A stretch of 44,871 bases of DNA. Source: Rhodospirillales bacterium. Lineage in GTDB: Bacteria > Pseudomonadota > Alphaproteobacteria > Reyranellales > Reyranellaceae. Positions 1-7,183 of this stretch are shown here, in pieces; within the stretch, counting starts at the first letter, position 1, and every line of letters begins with the position of its first letter. The stretch spans positions 1 through 44,871 of the forward strand of contig WHTW01000053.1 in NCBI GenBank assembly GCA_009377525.1. Direction: 5' to 3'. The notes beneath the pieces were generated by a model. That model ran no database searches. It was not told the DNA's origin and was given only the letters and a program-made list of their open reading frames with translations. The position numbers were made by a program, and so were the translations under genes.

Positions 1-507
1 AGGGCGTCGACGGCCAGGCTGGCCCGCAGATGATCGGCCATCGCCCAGCCGATCACGCAACGGCTGAAGGCATCGAGGATGACCGCCAGATAGACGAACT
101 CCTCCTGCAGGCGGATGTAGGTGATGTCGGCCACCCACAGCTGATCGAGCCCTGTCAGCCGCAGGCCCCGGGCCAGGTTCGGCACCACCTCCCAGTCATG
201 CCGCGAATCGGTCGTGCGCGGCACAAAAGCCTTGTGGCGCAGGCACAACAGGTTGTCCTCGCGCATCAGCCGCAGCACCCGCTTGTGGTTGACGATGATC
301 CCTTCCTCGCGCCGCAGCTGGTGGCTGATGTAGCGGTAGCCGCGGCGCCGGCCATTGGCCAAGGCCACGCGCTGGATGGGCGTCGCGCACCGCCGTGTCG
401 TGCTCGCGCGGCGCGCTCTTCTGCCAGAACCGGTAGTAGCCGGCCCGGCTCACCCCGGCCAACCGGCACCGCCGCTCGACCGTCCGACTGCCTTGCGACA
501 CGGTCAT
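1..507 (-). pseudogene. IS3-family transposase OrfB (DDE integrase), frameshifted and partial
   Basis: This is the catalytic subunit of an IS3-type transposase. It opens MTVSQGSRTVERRCRLAGVS at 507, overlapping the orfA stop as ATGA, and reads normally to VRDA. An extra base in the GGG run at 378-380 (plus strand) then shifts the frame and the original frame stops at 196. In the shifted frame the expected HTH_21 segment (RRGYRYISHQLRREEG, VNHKRVLRLMRE) and the rve core follow. WVADITYIR supplies the first catalytic Asp and VILDAFSRCVIGWAM the second; the catalytic Glu lies past the window edge. The shift is well inside orfB, not at the orfA/orfB junction where programmed frameshifting occurs in this family. 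I therefore read it as an inactivating indel or a sequencing error. Confidence 0.8.
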
Positions 508-896
508 CGCTTGGATGACTTCGCAGACCGCAGCGCGCCGGGCCCGGCGCTCATCTGCTGTCTGGCCTTCACATGCCGCAAGGCTTGCCGAAAAAAATCG
601 AGGTCGCCCTGCTGCTCCCCGATCTTGCGCTCGAGCTCGGCGATCCGCCGACGCGCCGCTGCCCCCTCATTGAGGATCGCACTCTTCAACGGCGGCCCGT
701 CCAGCGACCCCGTGCGCGGTCGCCCGGGCCCGCGCAGCGCCTCCAGCCCACCCTGCCGTACCTGGTCCTGCCACTCGTACAGACGCTGCCGGTGGACCTT
801 CAGATCCGCCGCCACCGCCGATGCCGACTCGCCGGCCGCCAGCCGGCCGACCGCTCCTCGCTTGCTCTCTGCCGATATCACTACAGGACGTTTCAT
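504..896 (-). CDS. IS3-family transposase OrfA (HTH and leucine-zipper subunit)
   Basis: The protein has 130 residues. Residues about 1-45 form a Tnp_1-type helix-turn-helix (SAESKRGAVGRLAAGESAS, then RQRLYEWQDQ). Residues about 78-112 are a charged heptad stretch (RRRIAELERKIGEQQGDLDF), the zipper used for OrfA/OrfAB multimerisation in this family. It begins MKRPVV about 60 bp inside the element end. Its stop overlaps the orfB start, consistent with translational coupling or with frameshifted OrfAB production. The frame itself is intact, although the downstream orfB is broken. Confidence 0.8.
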   Translation of the reverse strand: MKRPVVISAESKRGAVGRLAAGESASAVAADLKVHRQRLYEWQDQVRQGGLEALRGPGRPRTGSLDGPPLKSAILNEGAAARRRIAELERKIGEQQGDLDFFRQALRHVKARQQMSAGPGALRSAKSSKR

Positions 897-1130
897 CAGT
901 TCCTCTCCTCTCGAGAAACTGTCCGCATTTTACATGTCTCACTTTCGGGGTGCACTCCATTGTGGTCGAGGAAAAGCCGAACCCCCTATCGCTTGGGCCG
1001 CCGATGAATTTCCGCTATTCCCGCTATTTCCGCTACCCCCTTTCGCATCACATCCTGGACTTCGGTCCTTGTGAACTCTTGCGCCGCCACGCTGCCGAAC
1101 GGGCAGGTGGCCATAAGAGCCGGAACCCCA

Positions 1131-1174
1131 GAGCACGTCCCGTCCGACTGCAATCAGCCGGACGGGATGTGTCC
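1131..1174. repeat. REP-like palindrome (CCGTCCGGCTG/CAGCCGGACGG type)
   Basis: The plus strand reads AGAGCACGTCCCGTCCGACT, a short loop, then CAGCCGGACGGGATGTG. The same palindrome recurs at 12959-13010 and in degenerate form at 37303-37345, in each case beginning AGAGCAC. It lies inside repeat copy A. Confidence 0.6.
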
Positions 1175-1309
1175 TGCGAACCACGGCAGCCCGGCCCAGG
1201 CGCGAGTGCAAGCAACCGAACGGGCCGCGCGCGGTGCCTGCCGCGCCCTTTGGTCTCGGATCGACGATGCATAGAGCGGCAACACGGAGAAGCAACGCAA
1301 CTAGCCGAT

Positions 1310-1336
1310 ATTATAACTTAAGTTCACTGATGTCAA
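1310..1336 (-). promoter_or_regulatory. Sigma70-like promoter in repeat copy A
   Basis: On the minus strand TTGACA (1331-1336) and TATAAT (1310-1315) are both perfect consensus hexamers separated by 15 bp. The same pair with the same spacer length is kept in copy B. It points away from the SDR gene and toward the IS3 end. ATGCATCG follows 37 bp downstream, at 1272. Confidence 0.55.
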
Positions 1337-1564
1337 GAACTGCGGTCAGAATTGCCAATTTCGTTTTCGTGACTTTTGGGGCCCCGTAGAGGGCCACGAC
1401 TGGCGGGTCGAACCGGCGATCACGCTATCCGTTGCGTCACTGCGCCCAAATGCCAGCAATGCTTTCAACGCCGACACTTCATCGCGATCGTCATGCAGCT
1501 GTGAACTGCAAATCCTCGCGTGGCTCAGCTCCACCTGTCAAAACCTCTGTGACGGAGCTACTAG

Positions 1565-2344
1565 TCAGGCCGAACGCTTCTGGCCCTCGCCGGTCTTGCC
1601 GCGCAGGCGGCGCATGCCGCGCAGCCAGCGGTCGCGGTCGAGCTTGCGCGCCATGTACTCCTTCACCTCCGGATGCGGCAGGATCAGGAATCGCTCCTCG
1701 TCCATCGCCTCGATGACGGTCTGGGCGACGGCGTCGGTGTGCAGCACGCCGTCGACCGAGGCGGCGGTGGCGCCCGCCATGCGCAGCATGTTGGTGTCGA
1801 CCGCCTGCGGGCAGAGCACCGACACGCAGATGCCGCGATCGCCGTACTGGATGGAGAGATGCTCGGCCAGCGCCACGGCGGCGTGCTTGGTGACGCCGTA
1901 GGGCGCGGAGCCCATCGAGGCGAGCAGGCCCGCCGCGCTGGCGGTGTTCAAGAGATAGCCCGACTTGCGCTCGAGCATGCCCGGCACCAGGGCGCGCGCG
2001 GCATAGACGTGACTCATGACATGGATGGCCCAGCTGTCGGCCCAGTCCTTGTCGGTCGCATCCTCATGGCCGCCGCGGCCGATGCCGGCGTTGGAGAAGA
2101 AGATGTCGACCGGGCCGAAACGCCGCTCGGCCTCCTGCACCAGACGCTGGATATCGGCTTCCTTGGCGACGTCGCACGCCACGGCAAGGCCCTTGATGGA
2201 GCTGGCGACGGCCTTCAGCCGATCGGCATCGCGATCGGCCACCACGACGCCCTTGGCGCCCTCCTTGGCATAGCGCCGCGCCACCGCCTCGCCGATGCCG
2301 CCCGCCGCGCCGGTGACGACGCAGACCTTGTCTTGGACCTTCAT
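1565..2344 (-). CDS. Short-chain dehydrogenase/reductase (SDR)
   Basis: This is a classical SDR of 259 residues, an NAD(P)-dependent oxidoreductase of the Rossmann fold. From the ATG at 2344, the cofactor glycine motif TGAAGGIG is at 11-18, NAG at about 85-87, and the catalytic triad at Ser136, Tyr149 and Lys153 (YGVTK). An acidic ADRDADR after beta-2 favours NAD over NADP. The C-terminus (HPEVKEYMARKLDRDRWLRG) resembles SDRs that act on hydroxyacyl or steroid-like substrates, but the substrate cannot be read. ATG 2344 overlaps the stop of the upstream alcohol dehydrogenase as ATGA and has GAGGAG in front; a GTG at 2350 is the alternative. It is the last gene of a three-gene minus-strand operon. 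Confidence 0.9.
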   Translation of the reverse strand: MKVQDKVCVVTGAAGGIGEAVARRYAKEGAKGVVVADRDADRLKAVASSIKGLAVACDVAKEADIQRLVQEAERRFGPVDIFFSNAGIGRGGHEDATDKDWADSWAIHVMSHVYAARALVPGMLERKSGYLLNTASAAGLLASMGSAPYGVTKHAAVALAEHLSIQYGDRGICVSVLCPQAVDTNMLRMAGATAASVDGVLHTDAVAQTVIEAMDEERFLILPHPEVKEYMARKLDRDRWLRGMRRLRGKTGEGQKRSA

Positions 2345-3489
2345 CCCCACGACTCCTCGATCAACTGCACATACTCAGCCTTGCTCGGCTGGCGCGGCGT
2401 CGACTGGTGGCAGTGATCGCCGAGCGCGCCGTCGGCGATCTTCTCGACGGTATCCTGCGCCAGCCCCATCGTGCCCAGGCCCGCAGGCAAGCCGAGCCGC
2501 GCATTGAGCGCGGCGACGGCGTTCGCCACGCCCGCTGCATTGGCTTTACTGGCCGGCAGGCCCATGACCTGCGCCACCTTCCTGTACTTCTCGCCGACCG
2601 CGGGCTCGTTGAAGCGCAGGACGGCCGGCAGATAGACCGCGTTCAGCGTGCCGTGATGCAGGCGGTAACCCTTGAGTCCACCGGTCGGATGGCTGAGCGC
2701 ATGCACCGCCCCCAGGCCCTTCTGGAACACCATGGCGCCTTCCATGGCGGCCATCGCCATGTTGTAGCGCGCCTCGCGGTCCGAGCCGTCCCTGGTCGCG
2801 CGCTCGACGTAGGTCCACGCCTTCTCCAGGCCATCGAGGGCGATCGAATCGGCGGGTGGATTGAAGGCGTTCGACAGGAAGCATTCGATATTGTGGGTGA
2901 AGGCATCCATGCCGGTGCCGGCCGTCAGATGCGGCGGCAGGCCGAGCGTGAGCTCGGGATCGATCAGTGCCAGCCTGGGGATCAGGTGCGGGCTGCCGAT
3001 GGCAAGCTTGCGGCCGGAATCCATGATGATGACGCCGCCGCGGCTGACCTCGCTGCCGGTGCCTGAGGTCGTGGGAATGGCCACGATCGGCGCCACCGCC
3101 GCGGTGATCTTGCCCGCACCGCCCTCGACGAACGAATAGGGTTGCAGCGATGTGCCGGGATGAGTCGCCATCAGGCCGACCGCCTTGGCGAGATCCATGG
3201 GCGAGCCGCCGCCGATGGCGATGATGCCGTCGCAGCCCTCCTCCTTGTAGATCTTCAGCGCATCGCGCATCGCAGCTTCCGTCGGATTCTCCGGCGTGCC
3301 GTCGTACAGCGCGATCGGCATGTTGCCGGGAAGCTGCTCCTTGACCTTGGCCCACAGGCCGGCCGCGATCACGCCCTTGTCGGTGACGATCAATGGCCGC
3401 CGCATGCCGAGAAGCTGCAGCTCGGCCTCGAGAAGCTTCAGCGCCCCGAAGTCGAACTGGATGCGCGTGAGGTAGGTGATGAGCGCCAT
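2341..3489 (-). CDS. Iron-containing alcohol dehydrogenase
   Basis: The protein has 382 residues, full length for the Fe-ADH (PF00465) family, which oxidises alcohols or reduces aldehydes with NAD(P). The visible NAD-binding motif is GGGSPMD at 93-99, and the family signature TTSGTGSEVS is at 140-149. Metal ligands by comparison with FucO are Asp195, His199 (DAFTHNIE), His263 (AVHALSHPTGG) and His279 (HHGTLNA). All are present, so it should be active. The start has AGGAAA upstream and lies 9 bp after the dioxygenase stop; its own stop overlaps the SDR start. Context (dioxygenase, ADH, SDR) suggests stepwise oxidation of one organic substrate. The substrate is unknown. Confidence 0.93.
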   Translation of the reverse strand: MALITYLTRIQFDFGALKLLEAELQLLGMRRPLIVTDKGVIAAGLWAKVKEQLPGNMPIALYDGTPENPTEAAMRDALKIYKEEGCDGIIAIGGGSPMDLAKAVGLMATHPGTSLQPYSFVEGGAGKITAAVAPIVAIPTTSGTGSEVSRGGVIIMDSGRKLAIGSPHLIPRLALIDPELTLGLPPHLTAGTGMDAFTHNIECFLSNAFNPPADSIALDGLEKAWTYVERATRDGSDREARYNMAMAAMEGAMVFQKGLGAVHALSHPTGGLKGYRLHHGTLNAVYLPAVLRFNEPAVGEKYRKVAQVMGLPASKANAAGVANAVAALNARLGLPAGLGTMGLAQDTVEKIADGALGDHCHQSTPRQPSKAEYVQLIEESWG

Positions 3490-3498
3490 GTCGGTTTC

Positions 3499-4332
3499 CT
3501 ATGCGCGATAGAACGGCTTGTCGCCCTTGACGGTCACCCGGTAGCCCAACCGCTTGTGCGGGAAGTAGTCCCACATCGCATGATGCATGGCGGCGCGATT
3601 GTCCCAGAAGGCGATCGAGTTGGGCTGCCAGGCGAAGCGGCACTGGAACTCCGGAGTCTCGCTGTGGCGATAGAGCATCTCCAAGAGCGCATCGCTCTCG
3701 TTCTTGCGCAGGCCCGCGATGTGCGTCGTGAAGTTGCGGTTGACGTAGAGCGCCTTGCGGCCGGTCACCGGATGCGTGCGTACCACGGGATGCTCGTTCC
3801 TGGGAAAGCCACCCTCCTTGGGCTTCAGGCCGAAGCGGCCGCCGTAGACTTGTGCACCGTCATGGACTGCCGTCAGCCCCTTGCACAGGCGCTGGATCGG
3901 CGGGGAGAGAGTCTCGTAGGCGCGGTACATGTTGGCGAACAGCGTGTTGCCGCCGCCGTCGGGCGGCAGCTCCTTCATGTAGAGGATGCTGCCCATCGGC
4001 GGCTCGGCATCGCACGAGACGTCGGTATGCCATTCCTCTCCGGCCACGTACTTGGACTTCTCGTCAGCCTTGATGGTCAGGATCTCGGGGTGTTCATTCG
4101 CCGTGTTGATCGACGTCGGATGGATATGCAGCTCGCCGAAGCGGCGGCCGAACGCCTTGTGCTGATCGTGGGTGAGCTCCTGGTCGCGGAAGAAGATCAC
4201 CAGATTGTCCATCAACGCGTCATGGATCTCCTGGAAGACCTGGTTGCCGAGCGGCCGGGCGAGATCGACGCCGAGGATCTCGGCACCGATCGCGGGGGTG
4301 AGCTTTCGCATCTCGATGGTCTGGTAACCCAT
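3499..4332 (-). CDS. TauD/TfdA-family Fe(II)/2-oxoglutarate dioxygenase
   Basis: This is a 277-residue alpha-ketoglutarate-dependent dioxygenase of the taurine dioxygenase/2,4-D dioxygenase fold. Iron ligands are His102 and Asp104 (EEWHTDVSC) and His251 (AMHHAMWDY); the 2-oxoglutarate-binding arginine is in RLGYRVTV near 261-265. EMRKLTPAIGAEILGVDL is the usual N-terminus. The start at ATG 4332 is preceded by AGGTGGGGAAA; a longer frame exists upstream but its residues look nothing like the family and overlap the divergent GNAT gene. It is first in an operon with the alcohol dehydrogenase (9-bp gap) and SDR. The substrate may be a sulfonate, an aryloxyalkanoate or another carboxylate. Confidence 0.93.
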   Translation of the reverse strand: MGYQTIEMRKLTPAIGAEILGVDLARPLGNQVFQEIHDALMDNLVIFFRDQELTHDQHKAFGRRFGELHIHPTSINTANEHPEILTIKADEKSKYVAGEEWHTDVSCDAEPPMGSILYMKELPPDGGGNTLFANMYRAYETLSPPIQRLCKGLTAVHDGAQVYGGRFGLKPKEGGFPRNEHPVVRTHPVTGRKALYVNRNFTTHIAGLRKNESDALLEMLYRHSETPEFQCRFAWQPNSIAFWDNRAAMHHAMWDYFPHKRLGYRVTVKGDKPFYRA

Positions 4333-4378
4333 TGGCTTTTCCCCACCTAATGGGGCAAGCCTACGCGAGAACGCGACC

Positions 4379-4858
4379 ATGAGCGACACCCTTGTCCTGC
4401 GCGCCGCGACGGCGGCCGATGCCGCGGCCATCGCCGCCACCATCGCCGCTTCCTTCGAGCAGTATCGCGGCAGGCTCGAGCCCGAGTCGGGCGCCTTCGG
4501 TGAGACGGCCGACGGCATCGCCGCCGAGCTGGCGCGCGAGTCCGGCGCCATCGTCGCGGAGCAGAACGGTCGCATCATCGGCTGCGTCATGGTCAAGCTG
4601 ATCGACGACGATCTCTATTTCGGCCGCCTGGCGGTGGTGCCCGAGGCGCGCGGCCAGGGCATCGCCCGCCGCCTGGTCGAGGCGGTCGAGGACGAGGCCC
4701 GGCGCCGCGAGCTCGCCGGCGTCCAGCTGGGCGTGCGCATCGTGCTGACCGAGAACCAGCGGTTCTTCCTGTCGCTCGGCTACGTCGAAATTTCGCGCGA
4801 GGCGCATGAGGGGTTCGACCATCCGACCTCGATCAATATGCGCAAGACGTTGCGCTAG
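4379..4858 (+). CDS. GNAT-family N-acetyltransferase
   Basis: The protein has 159 residues, typical of a single GNAT domain that transfers acetyl from acetyl-CoA to an amine. The acetyl-CoA pyrophosphate loop is RGQGIA at 91-96, preceded by beta-4 LYFGRLAVVPEA. NQRFFLSLGYVEI at about 126-138 is the usual motif B. The gene is divergent from the dioxygenase operon across 46 bp, so the two starts share a promoter region. The acceptor substrate cannot be inferred. Confidence 0.88.
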   Translation: MSDTLVLRAATAADAAAIAATIAASFEQYRGRLEPESGAFGETADGIAAELARESGAIVAEQNGRIIGCVMVKLIDDDLYFGRLAVVPEARGQGIARRLVEAVEDEARRRELAGVQLGVRIVLTENQRFFLSLGYVEISREAHEGFDHPTSINMRKTLR

Positions 4859-4869
4859 TTCCTCGGCAC

Positions 4870-5450
4870 GATGATTTTGGCGGATTTGGTGCCCGCCGAC
4901 CTTGGTGCATGCACTGCAGTCAGTGGTGCCCGAGGTTTCCGCCGTTCTCGCCGTTTTCGCCCGACCCACTTGTGGTCGAAGGAGGCCGACGCCCTATCGG
5001 TTGGGCCGCCGCTGAATTCAGACATGTTACGCTACTTTTCGACAGACCGGCCGATGCCCACCAAGCCATTGAATCTACGCCTCTTTTGAATTTCGCTAGT
5101 TTCGCTGGCCATTTCGCGTCCTTGGTCTCGTTTCTCATCACTCTCGCATCGCCGCGTGCCGAACGGCATGCGTCCGTCCGGCCGAATGGGTCGGATCAAA
5201 CGATGCATGGAGCGACGGACGTCGAACCCTACCGAAAACCAAAGTGCTTGTCAATAACTATGGTTGGCAAAGTCACGGCGACGCGCGCTGCCCGCGTCTC
5301 GATTCGGCGACTTTTGAGGCTCCAGAAGGGGGTCCCTATCGCGGGCCGCCGCTGCCGTCATACCAAGGCTTGTGCAGCCCAACCCGACTGCTGGCAGTGC
5401 TGTCAGCGGTCCAGCGGCGACCCCGCCTGCCCCGCTTGCGAACCGCGAGC
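4870..5450 (-). repeat. Dispersed mosaic repeat, copy C
   Basis: This 590-bp stretch has no supported gene. On the minus strand it shares with copy D a block from about 5410 to 5330 (TGGTATGACGGCAGCGGCGG, CTGGAGC, CAAAAGTCGC), the module AGTTATTGACA, a promoter (5226-5254) and GTCGCTCCATGCATCGT (5200-5215). With copy A it shares the block 4970-5020 (TTGTGGTCGA, CCTATCGGTTGGGCCGCCG). Two tandem tracts of 9-bp units are visible: 4934-4963 (TTCCGCCGT/TCTCGCCGT/TTTCGCC on the plus strand) and 5089-5117 (AATTTCGCTAGTTTCGCTGG). The ATG at 5208 opens a 58-codon frame beginning MHRLIRPIRP that I do not consider a supported gene. Confidence 0.75.
5226..5254 (-). promoter_or_regulatory. Sigma70-like promoter in repeat copy C
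   Basis: On the minus strand TTGACA (5249-5254) lies 17 bp from TAGGGT (5226-5231). The -35 is embedded in CATAGTTATTGACA, matching copy D. ATGCATCG follows 17 bp after the -10, as in copy D. Confidence 0.5.
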
Positions 5451-5453
5451 CAC

Positions 5454-5954
5454 TTAGCGCGGCGTGAACCTGTAGCGAAAGGTGCAGCTCGGCGCGCCCT
5501 GCATGATCGTCTGGACGCGATCGAGGCCCACCGCGCCGTCGCCGACGGCTACGATGTCGAAATCCGCCGCGCAGATCAGCAGCGCGCCGAGCTCGGGTTC
5601 GCCCAAGGCGCGGAAGAATTCGGCGAAGCGGCAGCGCGTGACGTCGATATCGAGCGCCTCCTCGTCGTCGCGCCTGATCTCGAATTCGACCTCGCGGCTG
5701 GAGACTTCGCCGAAGACCTTCTGAATGGCCGCCCATTTGTGCCGCGGGCTGCCCTCGATGCCGTCGGCGATCGTGGCGAAGAGCTGCTTGGACCAGTCGC
5801 GCAAGGCCTGCTTCACGACGGCATCGGCCCGGTCCTTGCCGAGCTCGGCCCGCAACGCGCGCAGCACCGGCACAAGGACCTGGGCCTGCATGCGCGTCTT
5901 GTCGAGAAGAGACCCCTCGGGATCGACCAGATAGTCGTCGAGCACACCGCTCAT
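5454..5954 (-). CDS. L-2-amino-thiazoline-4-carboxylate (ATC) hydrolase-like protein, paralogue 2
   Basis: This 166-residue protein matches the ATC hydrolase domain by its C-terminal pattern TRCRFAEFFRALGEPELGAL, a CAADFDIV segment, then RVQTIMQGAPSCTFRYRF. Known members open the thiazoline ring of ATC on the way to cysteine. It is a tandem paralogue of the next gene upstream and overlaps it by 4 bp (ATGA), so the pair is co-translated and may form a heteromer. Conserved Cys/Asp/His positions of the paralogue (HCSRDH) are changed here to CAADFD, so this copy may be catalytically divergent or structural. The function is inferred from family resemblance only. Confidence 0.75.
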   Translation of the reverse strand: MSGVLDDYLVDPEGSLLDKTRMQAQVLVPVLRALRAELGKDRADAVVKQALRDWSKQLFATIADGIEGSPRHKWAAIQKVFGEVSSREVEFEIRRDDEEALDIDVTRCRFAEFFRALGEPELGALLICAADFDIVAVGDGAVGLDRVQTIMQGAPSCTFRYRFTPR

Positions 5955-6418
5955 GCCTTCCTCCGGAAGCGGAAGTCGCAGCAGCTGGCGCCCGCCATGA
6001 TCGTCTGGCTGCGTGTGAGCTCGAGCCCGTCGTTGAAGCCTTCGACCATCGCATGATCCCTGCTGCAGTGGATCTGGGAGCCGAGATCGGCGAGGCCGAG
6101 CTCCTTATAGAACTCCGCGTAACGGCAGCGCGTCACATTGAAGTCGAGGTGATCGACCGCCTGGTCGATGACCTCGACCTCCATGCCCCCGCCGCCGGCC
6201 CATAGTTCGGCGACACGGCGCAGTCCGTCGATGTCGGCGCCGAACATGTCGGCCCAGCGCGCGCCGTCGGCCGTGGCGAGCGAGCAGATCGCGGCGGCGA
6301 CCAGCTCGCGCGTCGGCCCCTCGCCGAATTTCTCCCGGCAGGCATCGATGAAGGGAATGAACACGCGGCCCTCGATCTTGCGCCTCTGCAGATGGCTGAT
6401 CGCGATCTCGTCGGTCAT
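5951..6418 (-). CDS. L-2-amino-thiazoline-4-carboxylate (ATC) hydrolase-like protein, paralogue 1
   Basis: This 155-residue protein from ATG 6418 has GAGGAG six bases upstream; an ATG at 6439 without a better site is the alternative. The ATC-hydrolase domain spans most of the chain: FIPFIDACREKFGEG early, TRCRYAEFYKELGLADLG, IHCSRDHAMVEGFN and RSQTIMAGASCCDFRFR near the end. It is first of a two-gene overlapping operon. It is divergent from a LysR-type gene, which makes that regulator the natural candidate for its control. A sulfur-scavenging or cysteine-precursor role fits the TauD-type gene beyond the regulator, but this is inference. Confidence 0.8.
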   Translation of the reverse strand: MTDEIAISHLQRRKIEGRVFIPFIDACREKFGEGPTRELVAAAICSLATADGARWADMFGADIDGLRRVAELWAGGGGMEVEVIDQAVDHLDFNVTRCRYAEFYKELGLADLGSQIHCSRDHAMVEGFNDGLELTRSQTIMAGASCCDFRFRRKA

Positions 6419-6567
6419 GACGGTCTCCTCGGATGGCATTCGTCGGCCGCGACAGTCGCGCCGGCGGTGGCGGCGGACAAATCAGCTGATCTGCTGCTCG
6501 AGGCATAGAAATCCTGATGCTCGTGCCGCCGCCCCAGCTCCTAATCTGCGATGCAGAGAGGACCGCC

Positions 6568-7176
6568 GTGACCTATCGACTCCCACCCCTCAACGGGCTG
6601 CGCGCCTTCGAAGCGGCGGCGCGGCACAGGAGCTTCCGGGGCGCCGCCGACGAGCTCTGCGTGACGCCGGGCGCCGTCAGCCAGCTCGTGAAGACCCTGG
6701 AGACCGCGCTCGACACCAGGCTGTTTCACCGCTCGGCGCGGGCGATCGCGCTCACGGCCGAGGGCACGAAGTACCTGCCGTCGATCCGCCGGGCCTTCGA
6801 GACGATCGCCGAGGCGACCGAGGCGACGGCTCCCGGCTTGCGCGGGCGCAAGTTGCGGCTGGGCATCGCACCCGCCCTCGACCAGGCCGACTGCCCGGTC
6901 CTGCGCCGTCTCGTCTCGCGAAAGGATGCGCCCGAGATAGTTGGACTGCGCGTCAAGGACGATCCGGTCCTGCTGACCCAGGGCGGCGGCCTCGACGCCC
7001 TGCTGCGCGTCTCCGACGAGGCTTGCGCCGGCCTGCACATCGACCGCGTGGTCGTGGCGGGCGCCGACCGCAGCCGGCTCGCCGCCGTTCTGGTCACGCG
7101 GCCGGGCATCGCCGGCTGTCACCAGCACAAGACCCTGGTGATGCTGCTTGCACGCGCCGCCCGGGAGGCTCATTAG
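6568..7176 (+). CDS. Short LysR-family transcriptional regulator
   Basis: The N-terminal 60 residues are a canonical GcvA-type winged HTH: LPPLNGLRAFEAAARHRSF, AADELCVTPGAVSQLVKTLE, RLFHRSARAIALTAEG. The remaining approximately 110 residues are much shorter than the two-lobed LysR effector domain (families are near 300 residues; this is 202). Only lobe-one-like LRLGIAPALDQA can be followed. GTG 6568 is chosen because AGAGAGGA precedes it and VTYRLPPLNGLRAF is the usual start; ATG 6517 in frame is possible. It is divergent from the ATC hydrolase pair and 7 bp ahead of a dioxygenase. It may sense without a full effector domain or be a C-terminally truncated remnant. Confidence 0.8.
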   Translation: MTYRLPPLNGLRAFEAAARHRSFRGAADELCVTPGAVSQLVKTLETALDTRLFHRSARAIALTAEGTKYLPSIRRAFETIAEATEATAPGLRGRKLRLGIAPALDQADCPVLRRLVSRKDAPEIVGLRVKDDPVLLTQGGGLDALLRVSDEACAGLHIDRVVVAGADRSRLAAVLVTRPGIAGCHQHKTLVMLLARAAREAH

Positions 7177-7183
7177 TCCGGCC

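Larger units (their letters stand above)
1..959 (-). mobile_element. IS3-family insertion sequence, partial (runs off the left edge)
   Basis: Two minus-strand transposase frames with the IS3 organisation (short HTH-plus-zipper orfA overlapping a DDE orfB by ATGA) fill the region. The end next to orfA is placed at 959. There the minus strand begins TGGAGTGCACCCCGAAAGT, which starts with the TG typical of IS3 ends. Immediately beyond it (960 on) lies sequence shared with another copy of a dispersed repeat (TTGTGGTCGA, also at 4970), so the element inserted into that repeat. The other end lies outside the window. The copy is probably inactive because orfB is frameshifted. Confidence 0.8.
960..1560 (-). 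repeat. Dispersed mosaic repeat, copy A
   Basis: This gene-free stretch matches, on the minus strand, the repeat at 27650-28060 and shares modules with those at 4915-5440 and 37340-37800. Read on the minus strand it holds: a block from about 1550 to 1340 with GATCGCCGGTTCGACCCGCC and CAAAAGTCACGAAAACGAAA; a sigma70-like promoter (1310-1336); GCTCTATGCATCG (1265-1277); a REP palindrome (1131-1174); and tandem 9-bp units AGCGGAAAT/AGCGGGAAT/AGCGGAAAT (about 1008-1036). The module GGGCCGCCG...CGACCACAA (960-1008) recurs at 4970-5020. The IS3 element abuts it at 959/960. I see no convincing gene here. Confidence 0.75.

Noticed and set aside
370..390. Programmed frameshift in the IS3 transposase
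   Set aside because: IS3 programmed frameshifting occurs at the orfA/orfB junction; this shift is about 40 codons inside orfB, and the other frames have no role there.
1400..1425. A tRNA T-arm-like GGTTCGACCC in repeat copies A and B
   Set aside because: The flanking bases do not form a T stem and no acceptor, D or anticodon arm can be drawn around it. It is simply a conserved piece of the repeat.
3142..4350. A 402-codon plus-strand frame opposite the dioxygenase and alcohol dehydrogenase
   Set aside because: Low-complexity antisense composition with no motif; both minus-strand genes are unambiguous.
4332..4596. N-terminal extension of the first TauD-like enzyme to 4596
   Set aside because: The added 88 residues are unlike the family and overlap the divergent GNAT gene; ATG 4332 has a strong ribosome-binding site.
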